From Harryflintia acetispora (GTDB lineage Bacteria; Bacillota; Clostridia; Oscillospirales; Ruminococcaceae): a DNA stretch of 64,000 nt. The stretch lies in contig SLUK01000002.1 of assembly GCA_004340125.1 (NCBI GenBank), positions 1-64,000 of the forward strand, in the 5' to 3' direction. A program made the translations under genes and the position numbers. Positions 48,704-56,453 of the stretch are shown here, piece by piece (within the stretch, counting starts at the first letter, position 1; the number at the start of each line of letters is the position of its first letter). The notes under the pieces were generated by a model. The model worked only from the letters and a program-made list of their open reading frames with translations, was not told the DNA's origin and made no database searches.

Positions 48704-48997
48704 ATGCGTTTGAGCGGAATTCTGATCGGGCTGATTTCCTTTGCGATCATCGGGCTGTTCCATCCGGTCGTTATCAAGTGCGAGTACTATTTTGGGGCGC
48801 GCGTCTGGCCGGCGTTCCTGGCGGCGGGGATCGGCTTTTTGCTGCTCTCGCTGCTACCGGATTCTGTGATCGTCTCGTCCACTTTGGGAGTGCTGGGCTT
48901 CACCTGCCTGTGGAGCATCGGCGAGCTCAGAGAGCAGCGCAGGCGGGTGGAGCGGGGCTGGTTCCCGGAAAACCCCAATCGAAAGAAGCGGGGCTAG
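48704..48997 (+). CDS. DUF4491-family small membrane protein
   Basis: A 97-residue protein with three membrane segments (GILIGLISFAIIGLFHPVVI; WPAFLAAGIGFLLLSLL; LGVLGFTCLWSIGEL) and a basic tail. Motif GLFHPVVIKCEYYFG is typical of DUF4491. AGGGGG precedes the ATG. Function unknown. A terminator follows. Confidence 0.85.
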   Translation: MRLSGILIGLISFAIIGLFHPVVIKCEYYFGARVWPAFLAAGIGFLLLSLLPDSVIVSSTLGVLGFTCLWSIGELREQRRRVERGWFPENPNRKKRG

Positions 48998-49002
48998 AAA
49001 CA

Positions 49003-49034
49003 AAAAAACGACTTGTCACTACAAGTCGTTTTTT
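49003..49034 (+). terminator. Terminator after the DUF4491 gene
   Basis: A 14-bp stem (AAAAAACGACTTGT arm) with CACT loop and six Ts. Confidence 0.9.
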
Positions 49035-49037
49035 ATG

Positions 49038-49114
49038 TGGTGGAGACGCGCGGGCTCGAACCGCGGACCTCCTGCGTGTGAAGCAGGCACTCTGACCAGC
49101 TGAGCTACGCCTCC
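49038..49114 (-). tRNA. tRNA-Val (anticodon CAC)
   Basis: On the minus strand acceptor GGAGGCG pairs with CGTCTCC, anticodon loop TTCACAC, D-arm and T-arm normal, CCA encoded. Confidence 0.95.
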
Positions 49115-49131
49115 GGATCAGAACAAAAATT

Positions 49132-49160
49132 ATTATAGCACAAAGGCGCGGGCTTGTCTA
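49132..49160 (-). promoter_or_regulatory. Promoter of tRNA-Val(CAC)
   Basis: On the minus strand TAGACA (49155-49160), 17 bp, TATAAT (49132-49137). Confidence 0.7.
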
Positions 49161-49192
49161 GTCCTCGGGCAAATTTTTGGAGCAAAAAAGGG

Positions 49193-49957
49193 TTAAAATT
49201 CCAACCCCTCCAGGCAAAGTTCGATCGGGCAATGATCGCTTCCGAAGACCTCGGGATGGATGATATGGTCCTTGACGCAGCCGCGGATCCGCTCGGAAAC
49301 CAGGAAGTAGTCGATCCGCCATCCGGCGTTGTTGGCCCTGGCGTTATACATATAGGACCACCAGGTGTAGGCGCCCGTCTTATCGGGATAGAGGGCGCGG
49401 AAGGTGTCGCAGAAGCCGCTTTCCAGCAGCTCGGTCATCTTGCCGCGCTCCTCGTTGGAGAAGCCGGCGTTGCCCACATTGGACTTGGCGTTTTTGAGGT
49501 CGATCTCGTTGTGGGCCACGTTCATGTCCCCGCAGACGATGACCGGCTTTTTTGCGTCCAGCTCCTTTAGATAGGCGCGGAAGGCGTCCTCCCAGCGCAT
49601 GCGGTAGTCGATCCTGGTCAGCCCGCGCTGGGCGTTGGGGGTGTAGACGGTGACGAAATAAAAATCCTTGTATTCCAGCGCAATGACCCGCCCCTCGGTG
49701 TCGTGCTCAGAAATGCCGAGCCCATAGCCGGCCCACAGCGGCGGGTGCTTTGAAAACACTGCGGTGCCGGAGTAGCCCTTGCGCTCGGCGCTGTTCCAGT
49801 ACTGCTCGTAGCCGGGGAGCACGAGCTCGATCTGGTCGGGTTGCAGCTTGGTCTCCTGCACCGCGAAGCAATCGGCGCCGGACGCGGTGAAGAAATCTTC
49901 AAAGCCCTTGCCCACACAGGCGCGCAGGCCGTTGACGTTCCAGGAAATCAGTTTCAT
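49193..49957 (-). CDS. xth: Exodeoxyribonuclease III / AP endonuclease
   Basis: A 254-residue metal-dependent DNA repair enzyme of the ExoIII family. It begins MKLISWNVNGLRA, and has FAVQETKLQPDQI, YTPNAQRG, VIVCGDMNVAH and the C-terminal GSDHCPIEL with the catalytic His. It cuts at abasic sites. The length matches the family. It stands alone after tRNA-Val(CAC). Confidence 0.96.
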   Translation of the reverse strand: MKLISWNVNGLRACVGKGFEDFFTASGADCFAVQETKLQPDQIELVLPGYEQYWNSAERKGYSGTAVFSKHPPLWAGYGLGISEHDTEGRVIALEYKDFYFVTVYTPNAQRGLTRIDYRMRWEDAFRAYLKELDAKKPVIVCGDMNVAHNEIDLKNAKSNVGNAGFSNEERGKMTELLESGFCDTFRALYPDKTGAYTWWSYMYNARANNAGWRIDYFLVSERIRGCVKDHIIHPEVFGSDHCPIELCLEGLEF

Positions 49958-50147
49958 GGAAAAGCTCCTTTATTTTAAGACTTAAACCGGGACGGCCGGT
50001 TTATCCCGAGAAATTGCCATCAAGGGTATCTTATCATAGATTCGTCAGCCGGTAAAGGAAATTTCCCCTTGAAAATGATGCCGGCGGGCGTTAGGATGGG
50101 AGCAGATGATCTTTCTTTAAATTCCCGGGAAAGGAATGGTTACAGAG

Positions 50148-50993
50148 ATGGAAAAGCTGATTGCGGTTGGGCTCAATGTGGTGGACAAGTACCCCGCGCT
50201 CGGGGTGATGTACCCCGGCGGGAACGAGCTCAATGTCGCCGTCTATGCGCGCTGGCTCGGGGCGCAAAGCGCCTTTCTCGGCGTATTCGGCAGCGACGGG
50301 GCCGCCAGGGCCAACGAGGAGGTCCTGCGAAAAGAAGGGGTGGAGATCTCCCATTGCCGCCATGAGCAGGGCGAAAACGGCTATGCAGAAGTCGAGCTGG
50401 TAAACGGGGACCGCGTGTTCGGGGAATTTAACGACGGCGGGGTGACCGGACGCTTCCCGATCCGGCTTACCGGGGAGGACATGCGGTATATCCGCGGATT
50501 CGACGTCATCTCGGCCTCGATCAATTCCCGGCTGCCCGAGAGGGAGATCGAACGGCTGCACAGCGCCGGGGTGCCCCTCTCCTACGACTTTTCCGACCGG
50601 TACACGCCCGGGCATCTCCGGAGGGTCGCGCCGCATGTCGACTTTGGTTTCGTCTCCTGCTCCGGGATGGACTGGTCCCGGACCGAGGCGTTTTTAAGGG
50701 AGCTGCACGCGCTGGGGTGTCCGGTGCCGGTGGCCACGCGCGGGAGCGAGGGGGCGCTGCTCTTCGATGGAAATTCGTTTTACCGCCAGCCCGCCGAAAA
50801 GGCCGAGGTGGTGGACACCATGGGGGCGGGGGACTCCTTCATCACCGCGTTTCTGTTGGAATACGCCGCCGGGGTCAAGGCGGGGCTTGAGGGCGAGGCG
50901 ATCTATCGCAAGGCCTTGCAGGCGGGGGCGCGCTTCGCGGCAAAAATCTGCGGGCTGCAGGGAGCGATCGGCCACCCGATGCCGCTTCGCTAG
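50148..50993 (+). CDS. PfkB-family sugar kinase (FrlD paralogue)
   Basis: A 281-residue ribokinase-family kinase. YPGGNELNVAVYA near the start and VDTMGAGDSFITAFLLEY near the end match the frlD gene at 8367 closely. It likely phosphorylates a sugar amine, but no deglycase is adjacent, so the substrate may differ. Start 50148 is preferred over 50136, although the AAGGA site spacing is not ideal for either. The CAT-like gene follows 9 bp later. Confidence 0.8.
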   Translation: MEKLIAVGLNVVDKYPALGVMYPGGNELNVAVYARWLGAQSAFLGVFGSDGAARANEEVLRKEGVEISHCRHEQGENGYAEVELVNGDRVFGEFNDGGVTGRFPIRLTGEDMRYIRGFDVISASINSRLPEREIERLHSAGVPLSYDFSDRYTPGHLRRVAPHVDFGFVSCSGMDWSRTEAFLRELHALGCPVPVATRGSEGALLFDGNSFYRQPAEKAEVVDTMGAGDSFITAFLLEYAAGVKAGLEGEAIYRKALQAGARFAAKICGLQGAIGHPMPLR

Positions 50994-51002
50994 GAGGGAA
51001 CG

Positions 51003-51638
51003 ATGGCTTTTCAAACGATCGACTACGAGCGCTGGGAGCGCCGGGAAATCTATGAAGCCTTCCACCGCACCGGAATCTACGTCACGGTGCAGATGGACAT
51101 CACAGAGCTGCGCGCGGCGCTGGAAAAGCGCGGGCTGCGGCTCTACCCGGCGCTGATTTACTGTGTCTGCCGGGTAGTCAATTCGCACGAGGAATACCGC
51201 TACGGGTACGACGAGAACCATAACATCGGGATTTGGGACGTGCTCCATCCCTTTTACACCCTGCCCAGAAGGGACAATGGCGAGCTCTTTTCAATGAAGT
51301 ATACCGAATACGCGCCCGACTTTACGGAGTTTTACCGCCGCTTTCTGGAGGACAGCGAGCGGGGGGAAACCTGTGGACGGCTAATCTGTGACGAGGTACT
51401 GCCGAAAAACATCGTCGGGATTAGCGCCATGCCGGGCGCCCGGTTTTCTTCCTTTCAGTTTTTCGGGGACCAAAAGGAGGATCTTACCCCCTTCGTCGTC
51501 TTCGGGAAGTTTTATCGGGAGGGGGAGAGAACCTTGATCCCGGTGAGCGGGGAATTTTCCCATGGCGTCAGCGACGGGGTACAGATCAGCCGCTTCTTCG
51601 AGGGCCTGGAGGACTGCGCCGCCCGCTTGCTGGAATAA
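51003..51638 (+). CDS. Chloramphenicol acetyltransferase-like protein
   Basis: A 211-residue protein of the CAT family. The catalytic His and structural Asp are kept as SHGVSDG near residue 187. N-terminal ERREIYEAFHRTGIYVTVQM and IVGISAMPGARFSSFQF match the fold. True chloramphenicol resistance is unsure, as clostridial chromosomes often carry CAT-like genes for other acyl acceptors. GGAGGG precedes the ATG. It is co-directional with the PfkB gene. Confidence 0.85.
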   Translation: MAFQTIDYERWERREIYEAFHRTGIYVTVQMDITELRAALEKRGLRLYPALIYCVCRVVNSHEEYRYGYDENHNIGIWDVLHPFYTLPRRDNGELFSMKYTEYAPDFTEFYRRFLEDSERGETCGRLICDEVLPKNIVGISAMPGARFSSFQFFGDQKEDLTPFVVFGKFYREGERTLIPVSGEFSHGVSDGVQISRFFEGLEDCAARLLE

Positions 51639-51677
51639 AAAGAGCGCCCCGGGCCGGACGGCCCGGGGCGCTCTTTT
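51638..51677. terminator. Bidirectional terminator
   Basis: An 18-bp stem with GGAC loop between the CAT-like gene and the oxidoreductase gene. Confidence 0.9.
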
Positions 51678-51678
51678 A

Positions 51679-52284
51679 CTAAAACTGGCAAGCGAGCGCG
51701 TCCGCGCGCTCCATCGCCGCGTGCAGCAGCGCTTCGGCATCGAGGTTTATGTCGTCCAGCCCCTCGGCGGCGAGCAGGTGAAAGCGCCCGATCCCGTACA
51801 TGGCGCACAGCGCCTCGAGGTGGCGCGCGCCCATCTCCATCCAGGAACTCCCCGGAAGCGAAAAGTCGCCGCCCCGGGTGGTGATCAGCAGCAGACCGCC
51901 CGCCTGGCAGAGCCCCTTCATCCGCCCCGCATCGTCGTAGCCGAAGGTGATGTCGCACACCGAAATCCGTTCAAGATAAATTTTGAGGATCGCGGGGTAA
52001 TTGAGATCCCAAAAGGGTGCGGCGACAACGATCTTGTGCGCCTCTGCAAAGCGGTGCGCCTCGTCGAAGAGCGGATCGCTAAGCTTCCCGGCCTCCCACA
52101 GGCGGTCCCGCTCGGCGAGCACTTCGGGGTATTGCGGCTCGAGGCGCCGGGCGCACAGGTCGCGCTCATAGATTTCCTCGTCCGGATGCAGCGCGGCGTA
52201 TGTTTTTAGGAAATGCCGCGCAAGGCGCAGGGTGCGGGACTGTTCCCCCCGTACGCAGGCGTTGACAAACAGGATTGGTTCCAT
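51679..52284 (-). CDS. Flavodoxin-fold NAD(P)H oxidoreductase (azoreductase-like)
   Basis: A 201-residue FMN-dependent oxidoreductase. It has ILFVNACVRGEQSRTLRLAR at the phosphate site, IVVAAPFWDLNYPAILKIYLERI and LLLITTRGGDFS, as in NAD(P)H dehydrogenase/azoreductases. It reduces quinones or azo compounds. AAAGGA precedes the ATG at 52284. The nhaC gene lies upstream on the same strand with 17 bp between, so they may be co-transcribed. Confidence 0.87.
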   Translation of the reverse strand: MEPILFVNACVRGEQSRTLRLARHFLKTYAALHPDEEIYERDLCARRLEPQYPEVLAERDRLWEAGKLSDPLFDEAHRFAEAHKIVVAAPFWDLNYPAILKIYLERISVCDITFGYDDAGRMKGLCQAGGLLLITTRGGDFSLPGSSWMEMGARHLEALCAMYGIGRFHLLAAEGLDDINLDAEALLHAAMERADALACQF

Positions 52285-52301
52285 ATGTAGCGTCCTTTCT
52301 G

Positions 52302-53708
52302 CTAAAGCGTTTCTTGCTGTGTTTGTGGGTTCATATTTTGATAGGGCGTTTTGCGCTTGAAGAGGAAGGCGGCCAGGATGGCGCAAAACGGCATGAGCAG
52401 GTTAAAGAAGGCGTAGCGCGCGTAGGCGAAGGCCGACACCCCCAGTACGCTGAGCATGAACATCCCGCAGGTGTTCCAGGGCACGAGCGCCGAGGTCGCC
52501 GCCCCGCCCGCCCCCAGGGAGACGGTCAGCTCCCGGCGGGAGACGCCGTGCTTATCGTATTCCTGCGCGTACATCCGCCCGGGAATGGCGATCGAGATAT
52601 ACTGCTCGGGCAGCACCAGGTTGACTGCAAAGCAGGTGGCCACCGTGGTGGCGACGAGCCCGCCGAAGCTGTGCACATGCCGCATGAGCGGGGCCATCAG
52701 CGCTTCCATCTGCCCGGTCTTTTCCATGATCCCGCCGAACATCATGGCGGTGATGATCATCGAGACCGAAAACATCATCGCCTCGAGCCCGCCCGCGCTG
52801 AGCAGCCCGTCCACCATTTCGTTCCCGGTCTGGCTGAGATACCCGCCGTAGGCGGCCTCGAACATCCCCTTTATCGGGACGTGCTGGGTGAGCACCCCCT
52901 GCACCCCCGCGGCGAGGATTCCCACCCCGATACTCGGGATGGCCGGCACCTTCAAAAGGATGCACACCACCAGCAGCACGAGCGGCAGGAAGGAGAGCGG
53001 GCTGATCACAAAGAGCCCGTTTAGCGAATCCGAGAGGGCGTGGATGTTCTCCAGCACCGCTGGATCGGAACCGGCATAGCGCAGCCCAAGCACGGTGAAA
53101 ATCCCCGCGGCGAGCAGATAAGCGCTGCCCGCGACCGGGAACATATGCCGCACGTTGTCAAAGACATTCACCCCGGTGACCGCCGAGGCGAGGTTGGTGG
53201 TGTCCGAGAGGGGGGAGAGCTTGTCCCCGACGTAGGAGCCGGAGATGACCGCTCCCGCCGCCAGGGGGGCGGGGATGCCCATCGCGTGGGCGATTCCCAT
53301 GAAGGCCAGACCGATGGTCCCGGCCGTGCCCCAGGAGCCGACCGCCATCGAGATGATCGAACAGATCACCATGGTCGCCACCAGGAAAAAGCGGGGGGAG
53401 AGGAGCCGCAGCCCGTAATAAATCATTGCCGGGACCACGCCCGCCTCGATCCAGACGCCGATGAGCACCCCGATGAGCATGAGGATGATCAGCGATTCGA
53501 GGGCCTGGGTGATCCCGCCGAGCATCCCCTCCTGGATCTCCTCCCAGCGAAAGCCGCCGGCCTTCAGCGCGACCAGCCCCGCGATGGCGCAGCCGAGCAG
53601 CATGGGGATATGCGGCGAGGCGTCGAAGACGACGATGGCAAAAAACATGATGACGGCGAGGCAGCCGACGGTGATCAGCGCCTCATGAAATTTTGGCTTC
53701 CTGGGCAT
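52302..53708 (-). CDS. nhaC: NhaC-type Na+/H+ antiporter
   Basis: A 468-residue membrane protein with about twelve helices of the NhaC family. GSYVGDKLSPLSDTTNLA and GSWGTAGTIGLAFMGI are typical. It exchanges Na+ (or a carboxylate such as malate/lactate) for protons. The start at 53708 follows AAGGAAAGG; an ATG at 53735 lacks a ribosome site. It precedes the oxidoreductase gene in the same direction. Confidence 0.9.
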   Translation of the reverse strand: MPRKPKFHEALITVGCLAVIMFFAIVVFDASPHIPMLLGCAIAGLVALKAGGFRWEEIQEGMLGGITQALESLIILMLIGVLIGVWIEAGVVPAMIYYGLRLLSPRFFLVATMVICSIISMAVGSWGTAGTIGLAFMGIAHAMGIPAPLAAGAVISGSYVGDKLSPLSDTTNLASAVTGVNVFDNVRHMFPVAGSAYLLAAGIFTVLGLRYAGSDPAVLENIHALSDSLNGLFVISPLSFLPLVLLVVCILLKVPAIPSIGVGILAAGVQGVLTQHVPIKGMFEAAYGGYLSQTGNEMVDGLLSAGGLEAMMFSVSMIITAMMFGGIMEKTGQMEALMAPLMRHVHSFGGLVATTVATCFAVNLVLPEQYISIAIPGRMYAQEYDKHGVSRRELTVSLGAGGAATSALVPWNTCGMFMLSVLGVSAFAYARYAFFNLLMPFCAILAAFLFKRKTPYQNMNPQTQQETL

Positions 53709-53949
53709 CCTTTCCTTCAAGTTAACACTTCCCATCTATGTGTGGCCAGCGGAGCGCGAGCCTTCGCCCGGACAGGGCGAGCGCCAGGCGTCACGGACAT
53801 AAGAATTCACATAATTGTCCGTTGCAGGCAGGTCAGTAGTTATTATATCGCGAAAGAGGCCGCCGCGCAAATCGAAATTCTCTTTGAACTTTTAGAGAAG
53901 GATTTGTGAAGACGGGCAGAACTGTGAACGAAAGGTGAGAAACAGACGC
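53709..53949. other. Divergent intergenic region
   Basis: No gene. It separates nhaC (minus) from yjdF (plus). No clear repeat is seen. Confidence 0.4.
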
Positions 53950-53978
53950 TTGAAACAGGCGGACAAAAGGGATAGAAT
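53950..53978 (+). promoter_or_regulatory. Promoter of the yjdF leader
   Basis: TTGAAA (53950-53955), 17 bp, TAGAAT (53973-53978). Confidence 0.65.
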
Positions 53979-53984
53979 GGAACA

Positions 53985-54075
53985 GCAGAGATAAAAACAC
54001 GTAAGCCGGTTGGTAGTCCGGCGCCGCAATAGCGGTCAGTAACCTGCCTCCTAGGGTTGTCCGTTCTCTGTAGGA
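53985..54075 (+). promoter_or_regulatory. yjdF-type riboswitch
   Basis: The leader has AAAAACACGTAAGCCGG, GTAGTCCGGCGCCGCAAT, AGCGGTCAGTAACCTGCC and TCCTAGGGTT in order, with stems GCCGG/CCGGC, CCGC/GCGG and AACC/GGTT. It stands directly ahead of a YjdF (DUF2992) gene, the partner of the azaaromatic-sensing yjdF RNA. Known yjdF RNAs act at translation or transcription; the ribosome site lies 8 nt past its end. Confidence 0.75.
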
Positions 54076-54096
54076 ATCATATAGGAGGAACTGAAT

Positions 54097-54513
54097 ATGA
54101 GGTTGCAGGTACGGCTGACAGTCTATTTCGAGGACCCGTTCTGGGTCGGCGTGTTCGAGCGCCGGCAGGAGGGACGGCTCACCGCGGCGCGGGTGGTCTT
54201 CGGCGCTGAGCCGAAGGACTACACGGTGTACGAGCATTTCCTGCGCGGCTGGCGCTCCCTTCGCTTCAGTCCGCCCGTCGCGGCGGGGGAGGAGGGGGCC
54301 CGCGCGGGAAATCCCAAGCGTGCCCAGCGTGAGGCCGCGCGCCAGCTGGCACGCTCCGGCAGCGGCACCAAGGCGCAGCAGGCGCTAGCCCTGCTGCACG
54401 AGGAGAGCGTCCGGCAGCGCAAAGAAAACGGCAAGCGCCGGCGCGAGGAAGACAGGCAGCGCCAGTACGAGCTTCGCAAGGAACGCAAAAAAGAAAAACA
54501 CCGGGGGCACTGA
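54097..54513 (+). CDS. yjdF: YjdF family protein (DUF2992)
   Basis: A 138-residue protein. The N-terminal 70 residues are DUF2992 (LTVYFEDPFWVGVFERRQEG; RVVFGAEPKDYTVYEHFL). The tail is very basic with long Arg/Lys/Glu helices (RRREEDRQRQYELRKERKKE), suggesting nucleic acid binding or simply a charged coil. Its expression is controlled by an upstream riboswitch responding to azaaromatics, so a detoxification role is suspected. AGGAGG precedes the ATG. Confidence 0.9.
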   Translation: MRLQVRLTVYFEDPFWVGVFERRQEGRLTAARVVFGAEPKDYTVYEHFLRGWRSLRFSPPVAAGEEGARAGNPKRAQREAARQLARSGSGTKAQQALALLHEESVRQRKENGKRRREEDRQRQYELRKERKKEKHRGH

Positions 54514-54523
54514 GCCCCCAAAA

Positions 54524-54560
54524 CCGAAAGGGCCGCGGGAATTTCCCGCGGCCCTTTCGG
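54524..54560 (+). terminator. Terminator after yjdF
   Basis: A 16-bp or longer near-perfect stem around CCGAAAGGGCCGCGGG. It is G/C-rich and has an A/T loop. Confidence 0.85.
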
Positions 54561-54605
54561 TGAGAAAGCGGATATGCATGGGTTCGTTAAATGCGCCCAC
54601 GCAAT

Positions 54606-54637
54606 AAAAAGCAGCCCGGGCCAACGGCCCGGGCTGC
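54606..54637 (-). terminator. Terminator of the NCS2 permease gene
   Basis: GCAGCCCGGGCC stem with AAC loop, followed on the minus strand by TTTTTATTGC. Confidence 0.85.
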
Positions 54638-54658
54638 CAAAGTTACGTTTTGCCGTCC

Positions 54659-56053
54659 TTACAGGGACATGAGCAGGTAGCGGATGACGAAGAGCACGCT
54701 GAGCACCACGGTGATGACGCGGATGTCCTTGAACTGGCCGGAGATCAGCTTGATCAGCACGTAGGAGATCAGCGCGAAGGCGATGCCGTTGGCGATGGAG
54801 TAGGTCAGCGGCATGAGCGCTATGCACAGGAAGGCCGGGATGGCCTCGGACATGTCTTCGGTCTCCAAATCCTTGATGGAGGAGATCATCAGGCCGCCGA
54901 CGTAGATGAGCGCCGGAGCGGTGGCGACTCCCGGGATGATCCCGACCACCGGGGCGAAGATGCAGGCCACCAGGAAGAGCACCGCGGTGGTGCAGGCGGT
55001 CAGCCCCGTGCGTCCGCCCTCGGCGACGCCGGCGGTGGACTCGACGTAGGTGGTGACGGTGGAGGTACCGAGCAGGGCGCCCGAGGTGGTGGCGATCGCG
55101 TCGCAGAGCAGGGCCTGCTTCATGCGGGGCATCTGGCCGTTGTCATCCAGCATGCCGGCCTTGCGGGCGGTGCCCAGCAGGGTGCCGATGGTGTCGAACA
55201 TGTCAACCAGCGAGAAGGAGATGACGATCATGGTGATGGTGAAGATCCCCTCGATCACGCTGGTGGTGTTGGCGAACAGGCCACCGAAGTCGAGCGCCAG
55301 GAAGGAGGTGGTGGTGAAGTCATGGAACTGCTGGCCGAAATTCATGGTGAAGTTTTCGGGCAGCTGGGTGATCCCGAAGGGGATGCCCAGGATGGTGCAG
55401 ACCACGATCCCGATGAGGATCGAGCCCTTGACGTTCAGCTTGGAGAGGGCCGCGATGATCACGATCCCCAGGAAGGCGATGATCGCGCCGATGACGGTGG
55501 TGCGCATTTCGGGGTCGCTCATCTTGGAGAAGTCGACCAGATTGACCAGGGTGGAATCGCTGTTGGCGACCAGCCCCGCGCCCTGCAGTCCGACGAAGGC
55601 CAGGAACAGGCCGATACCGGCGCTGATGGCGATCCGGATGTTCTTCGGGATGGCGCGGATGATCGCTTCACGCAGGCCGAAGACGGTGATGATGATGAAC
55701 AGGCAGCCCGAGATGAACACGATGGCCAGCGCCTGGGGATAGGCGATCTGCATCCCGATCATGACGGTGAAGGTGAAGAAGGCGTTGAGCCCCATGCCGG
55801 GCGCCTGCGCGAAGGGGACCCGTGCGAGCAGGCCCATCAGCGCGGTGCCGATGAAGGCGGAAAGGCAGGTGGCGAAGAAGACGCCGTTGAAGACCGCCTG
55901 CTGGTCCGATCCGGTTGCCGCCGCACCGGTGGAGAGCATATTCGGGTTGACGAAGATGATGTAGGCCATGGTGACGAAGGTGGTGATACCGGCGATGATC
56001 TCGGTTCTCACCGTGGTGCCGTGCTCCTTAAGACCAAAGAAACGTTCGAGCAT
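54659..56053 (-). CDS. NCS2-family purine permease (adenine/guanine/hypoxanthine)
   Basis: A 464-residue permease of the AzgA/PbuG group. It starts FGLKEHGTTVRTEIIAGITTF and has MAYIIFVNPNML, PFAQAPGMGLNAFFTFTVM and GTSTVTTYVESTAGVAEGGRTGL, the substrate-contacting TM1/TM8 region. It imports purine bases with protons. GGAGGAG precedes the ATG at 56053. A 200-nt leader with a terminator precedes it, so expression is probably controlled by a leader RNA. Confidence 0.92.
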   Translation of the reverse strand: MLERFFGLKEHGTTVRTEIIAGITTFVTMAYIIFVNPNMLSTGAAATGSDQQAVFNGVFFATCLSAFIGTALMGLLARVPFAQAPGMGLNAFFTFTVMIGMQIAYPQALAIVFISGCLFIIITVFGLREAIIRAIPKNIRIAISAGIGLFLAFVGLQGAGLVANSDSTLVNLVDFSKMSDPEMRTTVIGAIIAFLGIVIIAALSKLNVKGSILIGIVVCTILGIPFGITQLPENFTMNFGQQFHDFTTTSFLALDFGGLFANTTSVIEGIFTITMIVISFSLVDMFDTIGTLLGTARKAGMLDDNGQMPRMKQALLCDAIATTSGALLGTSTVTTYVESTAGVAEGGRTGLTACTTAVLFLVACIFAPVVGIIPGVATAPALIYVGGLMISSIKDLETEDMSEAIPAFLCIALMPLTYSIANGIAFALISYVLIKLISGQFKDIRVITVVLSVLFVIRYLLMSL

Positions 56054-56105
56054 GTTTTTAGACTCCTCCTCTTTCTACTCCGATTTTCTTTTTCCCCTGC
56101 AAAAT

Positions 56106-56250
56106 AAAAAAGACCGTTCCCTCCATGATTGGAGAAGCCCGGTTTTGGCAGGATACCGCCGGGCCCCGTCGTGCAGAGGAATTCCAGCTGCCAAAAGCCA
56201 GCGGACCCTCTCTGCGAATCCATACGAGTGAGCGCCTGATTTATTTTGCT
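56106..56250 (-). promoter_or_regulatory. Attenuated leader of the purine permease, class unknown
   Basis: On the minus strand TTGTAT-N17-TATAAT (56264-56292 region) starts a leader. It contains a GCAGAG...CTCTGC stem with an inner GCTG/CAGC hairpin, then a CCCGG/CCGGG hairpin, then ACCG-TTCTCCA/TGGAGGG-CGGT followed by CTTTTTT (56106-56140). The last is a terminator-like stem. It does not fit the purine riboswitch consensus that I know. Confidence 0.5.
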
Positions 56251-56411
56251 GTTACGTTATGATTATAGGGGAACAGGCGGCGAAATACAAGGTAAATTTT
56301 AATATTTTGTAAACTGGATATGACTTTTTGTCGCTTTTGCCCTGATTTTGCACAGGAAGGAAATGTCTTTTTGCCCAAAAAGCTACCTGACGCCATGCGG
56401 CGGCAAACGAA

Positions 56412-56446
56412 AAGACTGCCCGGCAGCAGCGCTGCCGGGCAGTCTT
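56412..56446 (-). terminator. Terminator of the acidic secreted protein gene
   Basis: A 16-bp stem with AGC loop (AAGACTGCCCGGCAGC arm), just past the stop codon on the minus strand. Confidence 0.85.
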
Positions 56447-56453
56447 GAAATCT

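Noticed and set aside
56054..56292. Classical purine riboswitch ahead of the NCS2 permease
   Set aside because: The conserved J1/2, L2/L3 and UCUACC-like positions are absent on the transcript strand.
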